Below the pieces are notes generated by a model. The model did no database searches. It saw nothing but the letters and a program-made list of their open reading frames with translations, and was not told the DNA's origin. Shown here piece after piece: positions 1-7,451 of a stretch of 64,000 bases of DNA. This stretch comes from Sphingopyxis fribergensis. Its GTDB lineage: Bacteria > Pseudomonadota > Alphaproteobacteria > Sphingomonadales > Sphingomonadaceae. How positions within the stretch are numbered: position 1 is the first letter of the stretch; every line of letters starts with the position of its first letter. The position numbers and the translations under genes are program-made. The DNA is taken from assembly GCF_000803645.1 (NCBI RefSeq), contig NZ_CP009122.1, positions 3,510,501-3,574,500 of the forward strand, read 5' to 3'.

Positions 1-284
1 GCAAACCAGTAACCGATCTCATATTCCTGTCCCGCGCGGCGGTGGACGCCGATCACACCGTTGAGATCGAGGCCATGTTCGTCGCGCACCGCATGGAAAA
101 CGTCGCCGCCGCCCGATCCCGCGATCAGCGCACGGGCGTCGGCCTCGGTGAAGGGCGCGGCCAAGAAATGGACCTGCGACGTCACCGTCTCGTCGGTGAT
201 CGCGGACAATGCGCGCGCATCGTCGGCAAACAGCGGCGTGATGCGGCAATGGTCGGTCGACAGGGCAAGCAAGGTATCGGTCAT
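1..284 (-). CDS. GNAT acetyltransferase, C-terminus cut by window start
   Basis: The first 94 residues of a leftward gene are present and the rest lies outside the window. It begins MTDTLLALSTDHCRITPLF and continues through a DARAL helix to the strand YEIGYWF, the usual order in RimJ/RimL-type acetyltransferases that use acetyl-CoA to modify amines or protein N-termini. The acetyl-CoA binding loop would lie beyond the edge, so the catalytic part cannot be checked. The ATG at 284 is the only good start. The substrate is unknown. Confidence 0.7.
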   Translation of the reverse strand, partial: MTDTLLALSTDHCRITPLFADDARALSAITDETVTSQVHFLAAPFTEADARALIAGSGGGDVFHAVRDEHGLDLNGVIGVHRRAGQEYEIGYWF

Positions 285-528
285 GTCGCGTCTTCTTCAA
301 AAAGCGCACGCCGTGACCGGAGGTTGGTGGTGTGATGATAACCATTCGCCTGTCCGAACACGGCGGCGATGGTCACAGTGATGCCATGCCGCTCCTATGT
401 AAAGGAGCGCCAATACGCCTTGAATCGGAGGGATTGGTCGTTGGTCATCGCGGGTAGGCGTAACAGCGCCGTGTCCGCCGATCAAGTCCCGGCTTGACGG
501 CAATCTTTCACGCACTATTTAAAGTTAC

Positions 529-993
529 ATGAAACGCGACAGCCGACTCTCGGGCGTGCTCCACGTCCTCCTCCATATGGCCGAGCATCGCGCCCCGATG
601 ACCTCGGACCAGCTGGCAAAGGCGATGCAGACGCACCCCGTTGTCATCCGCCGTATCCTCGGCGGACTCCGCGATGCGGGCTTCGTGCGTAGCGAAAAGG
701 GGCACGGCGGCGGCTGGACGATCGCGAGAGACCTTGCCGACATCACGATGCGCGACGTCTATGACGCGATCGGCCGCCCCGGCCTGATGGCGATGGCCAA
801 CCGCACCGAGGCGCCCGGCTGTCTCGTCGAGCAAGCTGTCAACGCCGCGCTCGATACCAGTTTCCAGGAAGCCGAGGCGCTGCTGCTCGCCCGCTTCGGC
901 GAGGTGACGCTTGCGCAGCTCGCCGCCGATTTCCACGCGCGCATGGCCGCGCGCTCCCTCTCCCCCACCGCACAGGAGCATATCCATGGCTGA
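529..993 (+). CDS. Rrf2 family transcriptional regulator
   Basis: A 154-residue winged-helix regulator. The N-terminal half (about 1-75) has the Rrf2 layout: a first helix with LHVLLHMAEH, the helix-turn-helix around MTSDQLAKAMQTHPVVIRRIL, and a wing with EKGHGGGW. Only one cysteine is visible (around residue 101, GCLVEQ), so the three-cysteine iron-sulfur site of IscR or NsrR is absent and the protein resembles the YwnA-like, cluster-free branch. The stop codon overlaps the start of the following methyltransferase by 8 bp, so the two are co-translated and the regulator probably controls this small operon. The signal sensed is unknown. Confidence 0.88.
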   Translation: MKRDSRLSGVLHVLLHMAEHRAPMTSDQLAKAMQTHPVVIRRILGGLRDAGFVRSEKGHGGGWTIARDLADITMRDVYDAIGRPGLMAMANRTEAPGCLVEQAVNAALDTSFQEAEALLLARFGEVTLAQLAADFHARMAARSLSPTAQEHIHG

Positions 994-1681
994 AGGCGCC
1001 CAGCATTTCCTCGACAGCTTCAAGGACCCCGAAGCGGTCGCGCGCTATACCGAAGGGCCCCGCCGCTTCGTCCCCGGACTCGACGGGCTCCACCGCATGA
1101 CCGGCCTCCTGCTCGCCGAGCGCGTGCCCGCGGACGCGCATATCCTCGTCCTCGGCGCGGGCGGCGGCAGCGAGATGAAGGCGATGGCCGACGCGCATCC
1201 GGGCTGGCGCTTCACCGGCGTCGACCCGGCGGGGCCGATGCTCGATCTGGCCGCCAAGGTCTTGGGCGCGAACGCGCACCGCGCCGACCTGATCGAAGGC
1301 TATATCGACGACGCGCCTGCCGGACCCTTCGACGGCGCGACCTGCCTCCTCACGCTCCATTTCCTCGAGCGCGAAGAACGCATCCGCACCGCCGCCGAAA
1401 TCCGCGCCCGCCTCAAACCCGGCGCCCCGTTCGTCGCCGCGCATGGCAGCTTCCCGCAAGAGCCGGGCGAGCGCGACCGCTGGCTCGACCGCTACGCCGC
1501 TTTTGCCATCGCATCGGGCGGCGAACCCGATCAGGTTGCCAAGGGCCGCGAAGCCGTCGCCACCCATGTCGCAATGCTGAGTCCCGAAGCCGATGTCGAG
1601 GTTCTGCGCGCCGCGGGTTTTACCGGCGTCGAGCAATTTTACGCCGCCTTTACCTGGCGCGGATGGGTGGGTTATGCGTGA
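986..1681 (+). CDS. SAM-dependent class I methyltransferase
   Basis: A 231-residue Rossmann-fold methyltransferase. Motif I for SAM binding is clear at about residues 44-58 (ILVLGAGGGSEMKAM), followed by an acidic loop FTGVDPAG. The later strand GATCLLTLHFL and helix EERIRTAAEIRARLKPG fit motifs II-III of the small-molecule methyltransferases. The frame is open further upstream, but the ATG at 986 matches the family and sits inside the end of the Rrf2 gene, giving an 8-bp translational overlap. The substrate cannot be predicted. The pairing with an Rrf2 regulator suggests a stress or xenobiotic response, which is inference. Confidence 0.85.
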   Translation: MAEGAQHFLDSFKDPEAVARYTEGPRRFVPGLDGLHRMTGLLLAERVPADAHILVLGAGGGSEMKAMADAHPGWRFTGVDPAGPMLDLAAKVLGANAHRADLIEGYIDDAPAGPFDGATCLLTLHFLEREERIRTAAEIRARLKPGAPFVAAHGSFPQEPGERDRWLDRYAAFAIASGGEPDQVAKGREAVATHVAMLSPEADVEVLRAAGFTGVEQFYAAFTWRGWVGYA

Positions 1682-1711
1682 GGGCGGGTTTTGACCGGGG
1701 CGGCCGTAAAT

Positions 1712-1844
1712 CCTCCCAGTGGCGAAGCCATGGGGAGGTGGCAGCGCGAAGCGCTGACGGAGGGGCTAATGCCGCCGACGTTGCGGCCCTTCCACCACTC
1801 GCTGGGCGAGCGGTGCCCCTCCCCATGGCTTCGCCACAGGGAGG
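1712..1844. repeat. Large imperfect inverted repeat (REP-like)
   Basis: Two 27-base arms (1712-1738 and 1818-1844) are reverse complements at 26 of 27 positions and both carry a CCATGGGGAGG-type end. Between them lies a second block including GCGCGAAGCGCTGACGG. A partial relative of that block occurs near 47355-47394. There is no coding capacity, and it looks like a non-autonomous palindromic element. The rest of 1682-2017 holds only the operator below and no gene. Confidence 0.7.
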
Positions 1845-1964
1845 AGCAAACGTCCACTCCCCACCCCATATCGACCTGTTCTGTTCCTGATACCCGACAG
1901 CCACCAATGGCTCCTGCGCTTCGCGCCGCCTCGATCGTCGCTGCGCGCTTGCGTCGGGCATAAA

Positions 1965-1990
1965 TACAATATATTGCGCAATATATTGTA
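1965..1990. promoter_or_regulatory. Perfect 26-bp palindromic operator
   Basis: TACAATATATTGC is followed at once by its exact reverse complement, giving a 26-bp perfect dyad that ends 27 bp before the S41 peptidase start. It is AT-rich in a GC-rich region and overlaps where a promoter should be. The operon encodes a MarR-type repressor as its second gene, and the TTGCGCAA centre suits a MarR dimer, so autoregulation is the likely role (inference). Confidence 0.65.
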
Positions 1991-2017
1991 CGAATCGCAT
2001 GACAGGCAGGAAATCGG

Positions 2018-3337
2018 ATGAAAAACAAGCGCTGGCCCCTCATTCTCATCGCCACGACCCTTTGGCTGGCGCCAGCTGCCGCAGCGGACGAAGCGCCGCT
2101 CTCCGCCGCCGACAAGCGCGCCGTCGTCCAACAGCTCGGCCAGACGCTGGAGGCGAATTATGTCTACCCCGACAAGGCCAAGACCATCGCCGCGACCCTG
2201 CGCCGCAATCTCGACGCCGGCGACTATGACGCTGCGCACGACCGCCCCACACTCGCGAGCGAATTGACCGACGACCTGATCGCCGCATCGGGCGACCTGC
2301 ATTTCGCGGTCGGGGTCGATCCCGAATGGGTCGCCGATTATGCCGCGAAGCAAGACCCTGCCCGCGCCGCCGCGCGGCGCGAAGCGGAACGGCGCGAAGA
2401 GCTACGGAAAAATTTCGGCTTTGCGGCTCTGCGCTACCTCGACGGCAACATCGCCTATGTCGACCTGACGCATTTTGCCGACCCCGAACCCGGCTATGAC
2501 GCCGCCGCCGCCGCGATGCGCTTCATCGAAAATGGCGACGCGGTGATCTACGACCTGCGCTATAACAACGGCGGCTATCTCGAGATGGCGCAATTGCTCG
2601 CAAGCCAGCTCTTTCCGGGCGACAAGGATCAGGAGCTGTTCGATTATTATTACACGCTCGACGGCCGCCGCGTTGAGCGCGGCCAATGGGTGCTTCCCGC
2701 GCTGCCCGCGAAGCGGCTCACCGGGAAGCCCGTCTATGTCCTCACCGGCTCGACCAGTTTTTCTGCCGCCGAATGGTTCGCCTACACGCTCAAGAAACTG
2801 GGCCGCGCGACCTTGGTCGGCGAACGCACCGCGGGCGGCGCGCACCCGGTCGACCGCAAGCCCGTCGGCACCGATTTTTTCGTGCAGGTGCCGATCGGCC
2901 AGATCCGCGACCCCGTCGATCGCGGCGATTTCGAGGGACAGGGTGTTACACCCGACCATCAGGTCCCGTCGGCCGACGCCCTGACCGTCGCGCACCGCCT
3001 CGCGCTCGCCGATCTTGCCAAGGCCGATCCGGCGAAACAGGCCGACGCCGACTGGTTCGCCCCGATGCTCGCATCGCGCCCGCAACCGACCACCGCCGCG
3101 CTCAAGGCGATCGCCGGTCGCTACGAGGGACGTCGCATCGACCTTATCGACGGCAAATTGCTCTACACTTGGCGCGAACGACTGCGGCTGACGCTCGCAC
3201 CGCTCGCCGGCGACCTGCTCGAACTTGAAGGCGTGCGCGACTTCCGCTTTCGCATCATGCGTAAAGGCGGCAAGGTGGTCGCGCTCGAACGCATCGACCG
3301 CGACGGAACGACCCTGACCTATGCCCGCCTCGACTGA
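2018..3337 (+). CDS. Secreted S41 family (IRBP/C-terminal-processing-like) peptidase
   Basis: A 439-residue protein with a signal peptide (residues 1-23, ending PAAAADE). An N-terminal helical cap of the IRBP/tricorn type (about 30-120) precedes the S41 core. The nucleophile region GSTSFSAAEWF is at about residues 244-254, followed by the ERTAGGAHP segment typical of the family, and an extra C-terminal domain (about 350-439) follows. No PDZ domain is evident. It is expected to cleave peptides in the periplasm or to act as a non-canonical peptide hydrolase. Its 3' end overlaps the MarR gene by 17 bp, so the two form one operon. A second S41 gene lies at 16.8 kb. Confidence 0.85.
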   Translation: MKNKRWPLILIATTLWLAPAAAADEAPLSAADKRAVVQQLGQTLEANYVYPDKAKTIAATLRRNLDAGDYDAAHDRPTLASELTDDLIAASGDLHFAVGVDPEWVADYAAKQDPARAAARREAERREELRKNFGFAALRYLDGNIAYVDLTHFADPEPGYDAAAAAMRFIENGDAVIYDLRYNNGGYLEMAQLLASQLFPGDKDQELFDYYYTLDGRRVERGQWVLPALPAKRLTGKPVYVLTGSTSFSAAEWFAYTLKKLGRATLVGERTAGGAHPVDRKPVGTDFFVQVPIGQIRDPVDRGDFEGQGVTPDHQVPSADALTVAHRLALADLAKADPAKQADADWFAPMLASRPQPTTAALKAIAGRYEGRRIDLIDGKLLYTWRERLRLTLAPLAGDLLELEGVRDFRFRIMRKGGKVVALERIDRDGTTLTYARLD

Positions 3338-3800
3338 CATCTCGACCGATCTCGACGACATCACCTTCCTCGGCCGCCTCAGCGAAGCGCTGAGCCAGCG
3401 GATCGAGGAACAGACGCGGCCGCTGTTCGACGAAGCCGGCATCACCGTCCCCGTGCGGTCCTGCTCGCTGCTCACCGCGCTGGTGGATGCAGGCGAAGCA
3501 TCGGCCGCCGACCTTGCCCGCGCGCTCGGCCAATCGCACCAGCTGGTCGTCCAGAAATGCCCCGCGCTGCTCCGCCTCGGCCTCATCACCCAACACGCCG
3601 ACCCCGCGGACGCGCGGCGCAAGATCTTCCGGCTAACCGACGCGGGCCGCGACCAGCTCGCCCGCATCGACGCCTACAGCGTGCGAATAAGCGAGGTTTA
3701 TCGCGCGCTCTTCGAAGAGGTCGGCGACGTCCACGGCGCGATATTGAAGGCGCTCAACGCCCTGGCCGACAAGCCACTGAGCGAACGCATCAAGGAATAG
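3321..3800 (+). CDS. MarR family transcriptional regulator
   Basis: A 159-residue winged-helix protein. The recognition region ASAADLARALGQSHQLVVQKCPALLRLGLI (about residues 56-85) and the wing DPADARRKIFRLTDAGR (about 92-108) are typical of MarR, and long flanking helices would form the dimer. It overlaps the upstream S41 peptidase gene by 17 bp and is probably translated by coupling. The 26-bp palindrome before the operon is the obvious candidate binding site. No effector can be deduced. Confidence 0.85.
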   Translation: MPASTDISTDLDDITFLGRLSEALSQRIEEQTRPLFDEAGITVPVRSCSLLTALVDAGEASAADLARALGQSHQLVVQKCPALLRLGLITQHADPADARRKIFRLTDAGRDQLARIDAYSVRISEVYRALFEEVGDVHGAILKALNALADKPLSERIKE

Positions 3801-3859
3801 TCAGAGCACCCGGACCATCACCAGCGCATCGACGAAGCCCTCCGCCGCTGGCAACCGCG

Positions 3860-4786
3860 CTACTTTATGCAGGCCTCGGCGATCGCCGTCACGTGCCGCA
3901 AATCGGTGCCGCAACAGCCGCCGAGGACCTTGATCTGCGGAAAGCGGTCGATCAGCGAACGATGCCGCGCGGCCAGATCGGCCGGATCGCCGATGTCGAG
4001 TTCGGTCATCACATCGAGTTCGGCGTGGCTGAGGCACGACGCGTTCGCGCGCACCCCGCCGATCCGCGCAGTCCACGCGGCGCCGTCGTCCAGCACCGCA
4101 TCGAAATGCGTCGGATGCGCGCAGTTGACCATATAATAGGCCGGGTAATTGCCCGTCGCCGCGTCTACCGCCGCGATCGCATCACCCAGCCCTTCGCCCG
4201 TCGGCAACCGCCCGTCGGTCTCGACGGTAAAACTGATTGCGACCGGCAGCCCCAGCGCCTTCGCCGCATTCGTCACGCCGACCGCTTCGGGAACATTCGT
4301 CATCGTGATCGCCGCGAGCATATCTACGCCCGCAGCCGCAAGCACGCCCGCCTGATGGGCATGATAGGCCTGCGCCTCGTCGGCAGACATGATCTTCCCC
4401 GGATCATAACCGTCGCCGCGTGGGCCGATGCAGCCGCTGACTACCACCGGCACATCGGCATATTCGGCGCGCAATCCGCGGAGCAATTCAATCGCCGCGC
4501 CGTTCAGCCCGTCGAGTTCTGCCAACGTAAAGCCGAGCGGTTCGGCCCAATCGGGGCCCGCCCGCCACGTCGCGCTCTCGAGGATGAGGCCGGTGCCCTT
4601 CGCCCGCGCAAGATCGAGGAAGCCCCGATAATAGGCTTCGAGCACATCGACGCCTTCGTCGGACGTGAACAAGGTCACGGACGAGAAAAGCGGCAAGTCG
4701 ATGCCCTTGTTGAATAAAATATCGGTTTCCAGACCCGCGTCGGTCAGGAAAAACCGGTCGAGTTGCGGTAATGAAGAGATCGCCAT
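3860..4786 (-). CDS. Homocysteine S-methyltransferase family protein
   Basis: A 308-residue protein of the MmuM/BHMT fold that would move a methyl group from a donor such as S-methylmethionine to homocysteine. Zinc ligands are visible as one Cys in VNCAHP (about residue 222) and the pair in GGCCGTD near the C-terminus, and the N-terminal LTDAGLETD is the usual opening. A TTG codon lies 18 bases further upstream, but the ATG at 4786 has GGGAGGGG about 9 bases before it and is preferred. It stands alone, between the MarR gene (convergent) and the thioesterase/ilvA pair. The methyl donor is not known. Confidence 0.83.
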   Translation of the reverse strand: MAISSLPQLDRFFLTDAGLETDILFNKGIDLPLFSSVTLFTSDEGVDVLEAYYRGFLDLARAKGTGLILESATWRAGPDWAEPLGFTLAELDGLNGAAIELLRGLRAEYADVPVVVSGCIGPRGDGYDPGKIMSADEAQAYHAHQAGVLAAAGVDMLAAITMTNVPEAVGVTNAAKALGLPVAISFTVETDGRLPTGEGLGDAIAAVDAATGNYPAYYMVNCAHPTHFDAVLDDGAAWTARIGGVRANASCLSHAELDVMTELDIGDPADLAARHRSLIDRFPQIKVLGGCCGTDLRHVTAIAEACIK

Positions 4787-4859
4787 CCTTAGCCCCTCCC
4801 TCAAATATCCTTGGCGAATAATAAAAGGGAAGACGCCGATTGTCTATTGAACCAGCCGA

Positions 4860-5258
4860 TCAGTTCCTCGCCAGAAAAGGCGCCACAATTTCGTCCGTTA
4901 CGCGCAGCGGCCGGCCGCTCGCCTTGTCAAGCAGCGCCCACACCGTCCGCGCGCGCACATGCACCTTGCCGTCCTCGCCGGTGAATTCCATGAAACGGTC
5001 GAACTTCGCGCCCTGCGGCTTGTCGGCGACCCATGTCCGCGCGGTCACCGTCTCGCCGGGGCCGAGCGCGCGGAGGTAATCGACCTCGTGCCGCACCACG
5101 ACCCAGATATAGGCGTCTTTGTGCGCCTGCGGCGCTGCGGCGTCCCAATGGCCGGTCGCGACCTGCTGGATCCACTGGACCCACACCGCATTGTTGACAT
5201 GCCCCAGCTCGTCGATGCTCTCGGGCGTCGCGACGAGGTCGAGGGTAAATTCCCTCAT
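4860..5258 (-). CDS. Acyl-CoA thioesterase (YbgC/FadM hotdog type)
   Basis: A 132-residue single hotdog domain. The family signature ESIDELGHVNNAVWVQW (about residues 14-30) holds the usual Asp and His-Val-Asn-Asn. The later strands YLRALGPGETVTART and KFDRFMEF match the 4-hydroxybenzoyl-CoA/YbgC fold. It should hydrolyse short- or medium-chain acyl-CoA esters in the cytoplasm. The start ATG overlaps the ilvA stop by 4 bp (ATGA), so it is the second gene of an ilvA operon. Longer in-frame starts would run into ilvA and are unlikely. Confidence 0.85.
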   Translation of the reverse strand: MREFTLDLVATPESIDELGHVNNAVWVQWIQQVATGHWDAAAPQAHKDAYIWVVVRHEVDYLRALGPGETVTARTWVADKPQGAKFDRFMEFTGEDGKVHVRARTVWALLDKASGRPLRVTDEIVAPFLARN

Positions 5259-6505
5259 GCCAGCTCGACGGTGGTCACCATATAGCCCGCATCGCGAAGC
5301 GCCGCGACAAGGCTGTCGAGATGCTCGCGGTCGCGCGCTTCGCATTCGATGTCGGTGATCAGCCCCTTCGCGGGCAGCGTCGTGAAAATGCGCTGGTGAT
5401 AGATTTCGATGATGTTGACCTGTTTCTCGTCAAACAGCTTCATCACCTTGAACAGCGCGCCGGGACGGTCCTGTAGCCGGATGCGCAGCCGCGCGATGCG
5501 CCCCGACCGCGCGAGGTCGCGCAGCAGTACATTCGCGAGCAGCCGCGTGTCGATATTGCCGCCGGTCAGCACCAGCCCGACTTTGCGCCCGGCAAACTCC
5601 TCGGGGTGCGCGAGCATCGCCGCGAGTCCCGCGGCGCCGGCGCCCTCGACCACCGTCTTTTCGATCTGGAGCAGTAGGCTGACCGCGCGTTCAAGATGCC
5701 GCTCGGCGACAAGCACGATGTCGTCGTTGAGTTCGGCCACGAGCTTGCGCGTATAGCTCCCCGGCTCCTTGACCGCGATACCTTCGGCGAGCGTGTCGCC
5801 CTCGCACGCCATGTCGACGCCGTTCAATTCGGCATACATCGACGGATAGAGCTCGGCTTGCACGCCGACGAGGCGCATGTCATTCTTGATCCCGCGCGCC
5901 GCGGTGCCCATGCCCGCGAGCAGCCCGCCGCCGCCGATCGGCACGATCAGCGTGTCGAGCTCAGGCACATCCTCAAGCATTTCGAGCGCGACAGTCCCTT
6001 GCCCTGCCGCCACATGGGGATGGTCGAAGGGATGGACGAAGGTCAGCCCGCGTTCCTTTTCCAGCTCGCGCGCATGGGCATAGGCGTCATCGAACTTTTC
6101 GCCGAACAGCACGATCGTCGCGCCGTGGCTCGCGGTCTGCGACACCTTCACCTGCGGCGTCGTGCTCGGCATCACGATGGTGACGGGCACGCCGAGGCGC
6201 TTGCCATGATAGGCGAGTCCCTGCGCATGATTGCCCGCCGATGCCGCGATCACGCCGCGCGCGCGTTGTTCGGGGTCCATCAGCAACAAGGCGTTCAATG
6301 CGCCGCGTTCTTTGTACGCGGCGGTGAATTGCAGATTTTCGAACTTCAGCCACACTTCGGCGCCGACCATTTCGGACAAAGTCTGCGAATGGAGGGTCGG
6401 CGTCCGCACGACCGCGCCGTTAATTCGCCCCGCCGCCGCGCGCACATCGTCCAATGTGATCGCCGGTAAATCGGCGGCGGAGGTGAGGGTGAGTTGATCT
6501 GTCAT
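5255..6505 (-). CDS. ilvA: Threonine ammonia-lyase (threonine dehydratase)
   Basis: A 416-residue PLP enzyme converting L-threonine to 2-oxobutanoate, the first step of isoleucine synthesis. The PLP lysine is in TAAYKERGALNAL (about residue 62), the glycine-rich phosphate loop is IGGGGLLAGMG (about 188), and a single ACT domain with RPGALFKVM closes the protein (about 340-416). One ACT domain and this length match the compact threonine ammonia-lyase common in alphaproteobacteria rather than the long E. coli IlvA. The thioesterase gene follows with a 4-bp overlap. The start lies 41 bp from that of the divergent dehydrogenase gene, so a shared promoter region is likely. Confidence 0.9.
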   Translation of the reverse strand: MTDQLTLTSAADLPAITLDDVRAAAGRINGAVVRTPTLHSQTLSEMVGAEVWLKFENLQFTAAYKERGALNALLLMDPEQRARGVIAASAGNHAQGLAYHGKRLGVPVTIVMPSTTPQVKVSQTASHGATIVLFGEKFDDAYAHARELEKERGLTFVHPFDHPHVAAGQGTVALEMLEDVPELDTLIVPIGGGGLLAGMGTAARGIKNDMRLVGVQAELYPSMYAELNGVDMACEGDTLAEGIAVKEPGSYTRKLVAELNDDIVLVAERHLERAVSLLLQIEKTVVEGAGAAGLAAMLAHPEEFAGRKVGLVLTGGNIDTRLLANVLLRDLARSGRIARLRIRLQDRPGALFKVMKLFDEKQVNIIEIYHQRIFTTLPAKGLITDIECEARDREHLDSLVAALRDAGYMVTTVELA

Positions 6506-6546
6506 AACGGCAAGCGCACTAGCCTATCTGGCGCGCCGCGCAAACC

Positions 6547-7443
6547 ATGGTTATGGACTTGGCCATGAGCGAACAAAAATTGCGCATCAGCTTCATCGGA
6601 ACCGGCGTCATGGGCGGACCGATGGCGGGCCACCTCGTCCGGGCGGGCCATCAGCTCACCGTTTATAACCGCACGCGCGCCAAGGCCGACGCCTGGGTCG
6701 CGCAACACGGCGGCACCGGGGCATCGACCCCGGCCGACGCGGCCCGGGACGCCGATGTCGTCCTCACCTGTGTCGGCAACGACGACGATCTGGCGCAGGT
6801 CACGCTCGGCCGCGACGGCGCGTTCAAGGCGATGAAGCGGGGCGCGCTGTTCATCGACCACACGACCGTCTCCGCGCGCATCGCGCGCCAGCTGTCGGTC
6901 GAGGCCGACGGGCTAGGCCTGCTCTGCCTCGACGCCCCCGTTTCGGGCGGTGAGGCGGGCGCACAGAATGGCACGCTGTCGATCATGTGCGGCGGCACCA
7001 TGGCCGCCTTCGCCGCGGCCGAACCGGTGATGCAGGCCTATGCCGCGCGCATGGTCCATATCGGCGGACCCGGCGCGGGGCAGACGACCAAGATGGCCAA
7101 CCAGATCGCGATCGCCGGGGTGATTCAGGGTCTGTCCGAAGCCCTGCGTTTCGCGCAAGCGTCGAAGCTCGACACCGACAAGGTGTTCGAAGCCGTCTCG
7201 GGCGGCGCCGCGGCAAGCTGGCAGATGCTCAACCGCTGGGGGACGATGGCGAAGGACGAATTCGATTTCGGCTTTGCCGTCGACTGGATGCGCAAGGATC
7301 TGGGCCTCGCGCTCGACGAAGCGCGCGTCAACGGCGCGACGCTGCCGGTCGCGAGCCTCGTCGACCAATTTTACGCCGATGTGCAAAAGGCCGGCGGTGG
7401 GCGCAAGGACACCAGCTCGCTCGTCACAAGGTTGCCCCGGTGA
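6547..7443 (+). CDS. NAD(P)-dependent beta-hydroxyacid dehydrogenase (3-hydroxyisobutyrate dehydrogenase-like)
   Basis: A 298-residue protein of the 3-hydroxyisobutyrate/tartronate semialdehyde reductase family. It has the N-terminal dinucleotide motif ISFIGTGVMGGPMAGHL (about residues 13-29), the substrate loop DAPVSGGEAGAQNGTLSIM (about 128-146), and the catalytic lysine in GAGQTTKMANQIAI (about 182). A second in-frame ATG at 6565 is an equally possible start, and no clear ribosome binding site decides between them. The next gene begins only 8 bp after its stop, suggesting one operon. The substrate could be 3-hydroxyisobutyrate, glyoxylate or a related acid. Confidence 0.87.
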   Translation: MVMDLAMSEQKLRISFIGTGVMGGPMAGHLVRAGHQLTVYNRTRAKADAWVAQHGGTGASTPADAARDADVVLTCVGNDDDLAQVTLGRDGAFKAMKRGALFIDHTTVSARIARQLSVEADGLGLLCLDAPVSGGEAGAQNGTLSIMCGGTMAAFAAAEPVMQAYAARMVHIGGPGAGQTTKMANQIAIAGVIQGLSEALRFAQASKLDTDKVFEAVSGGAAASWQMLNRWGTMAKDEFDFGFAVDWMRKDLGLALDEARVNGATLPVASLVDQFYADVQKAGGGRKDTSSLVTRLPR

Positions 7444-7451
7444 AATATATC

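Noticed and set aside
6987..7451. N-terminal extension of the amidohydrolase
   Set aside because: The upstream part lies over the dehydrogenase gene and is not family-like. A signal peptide begins at 7452.
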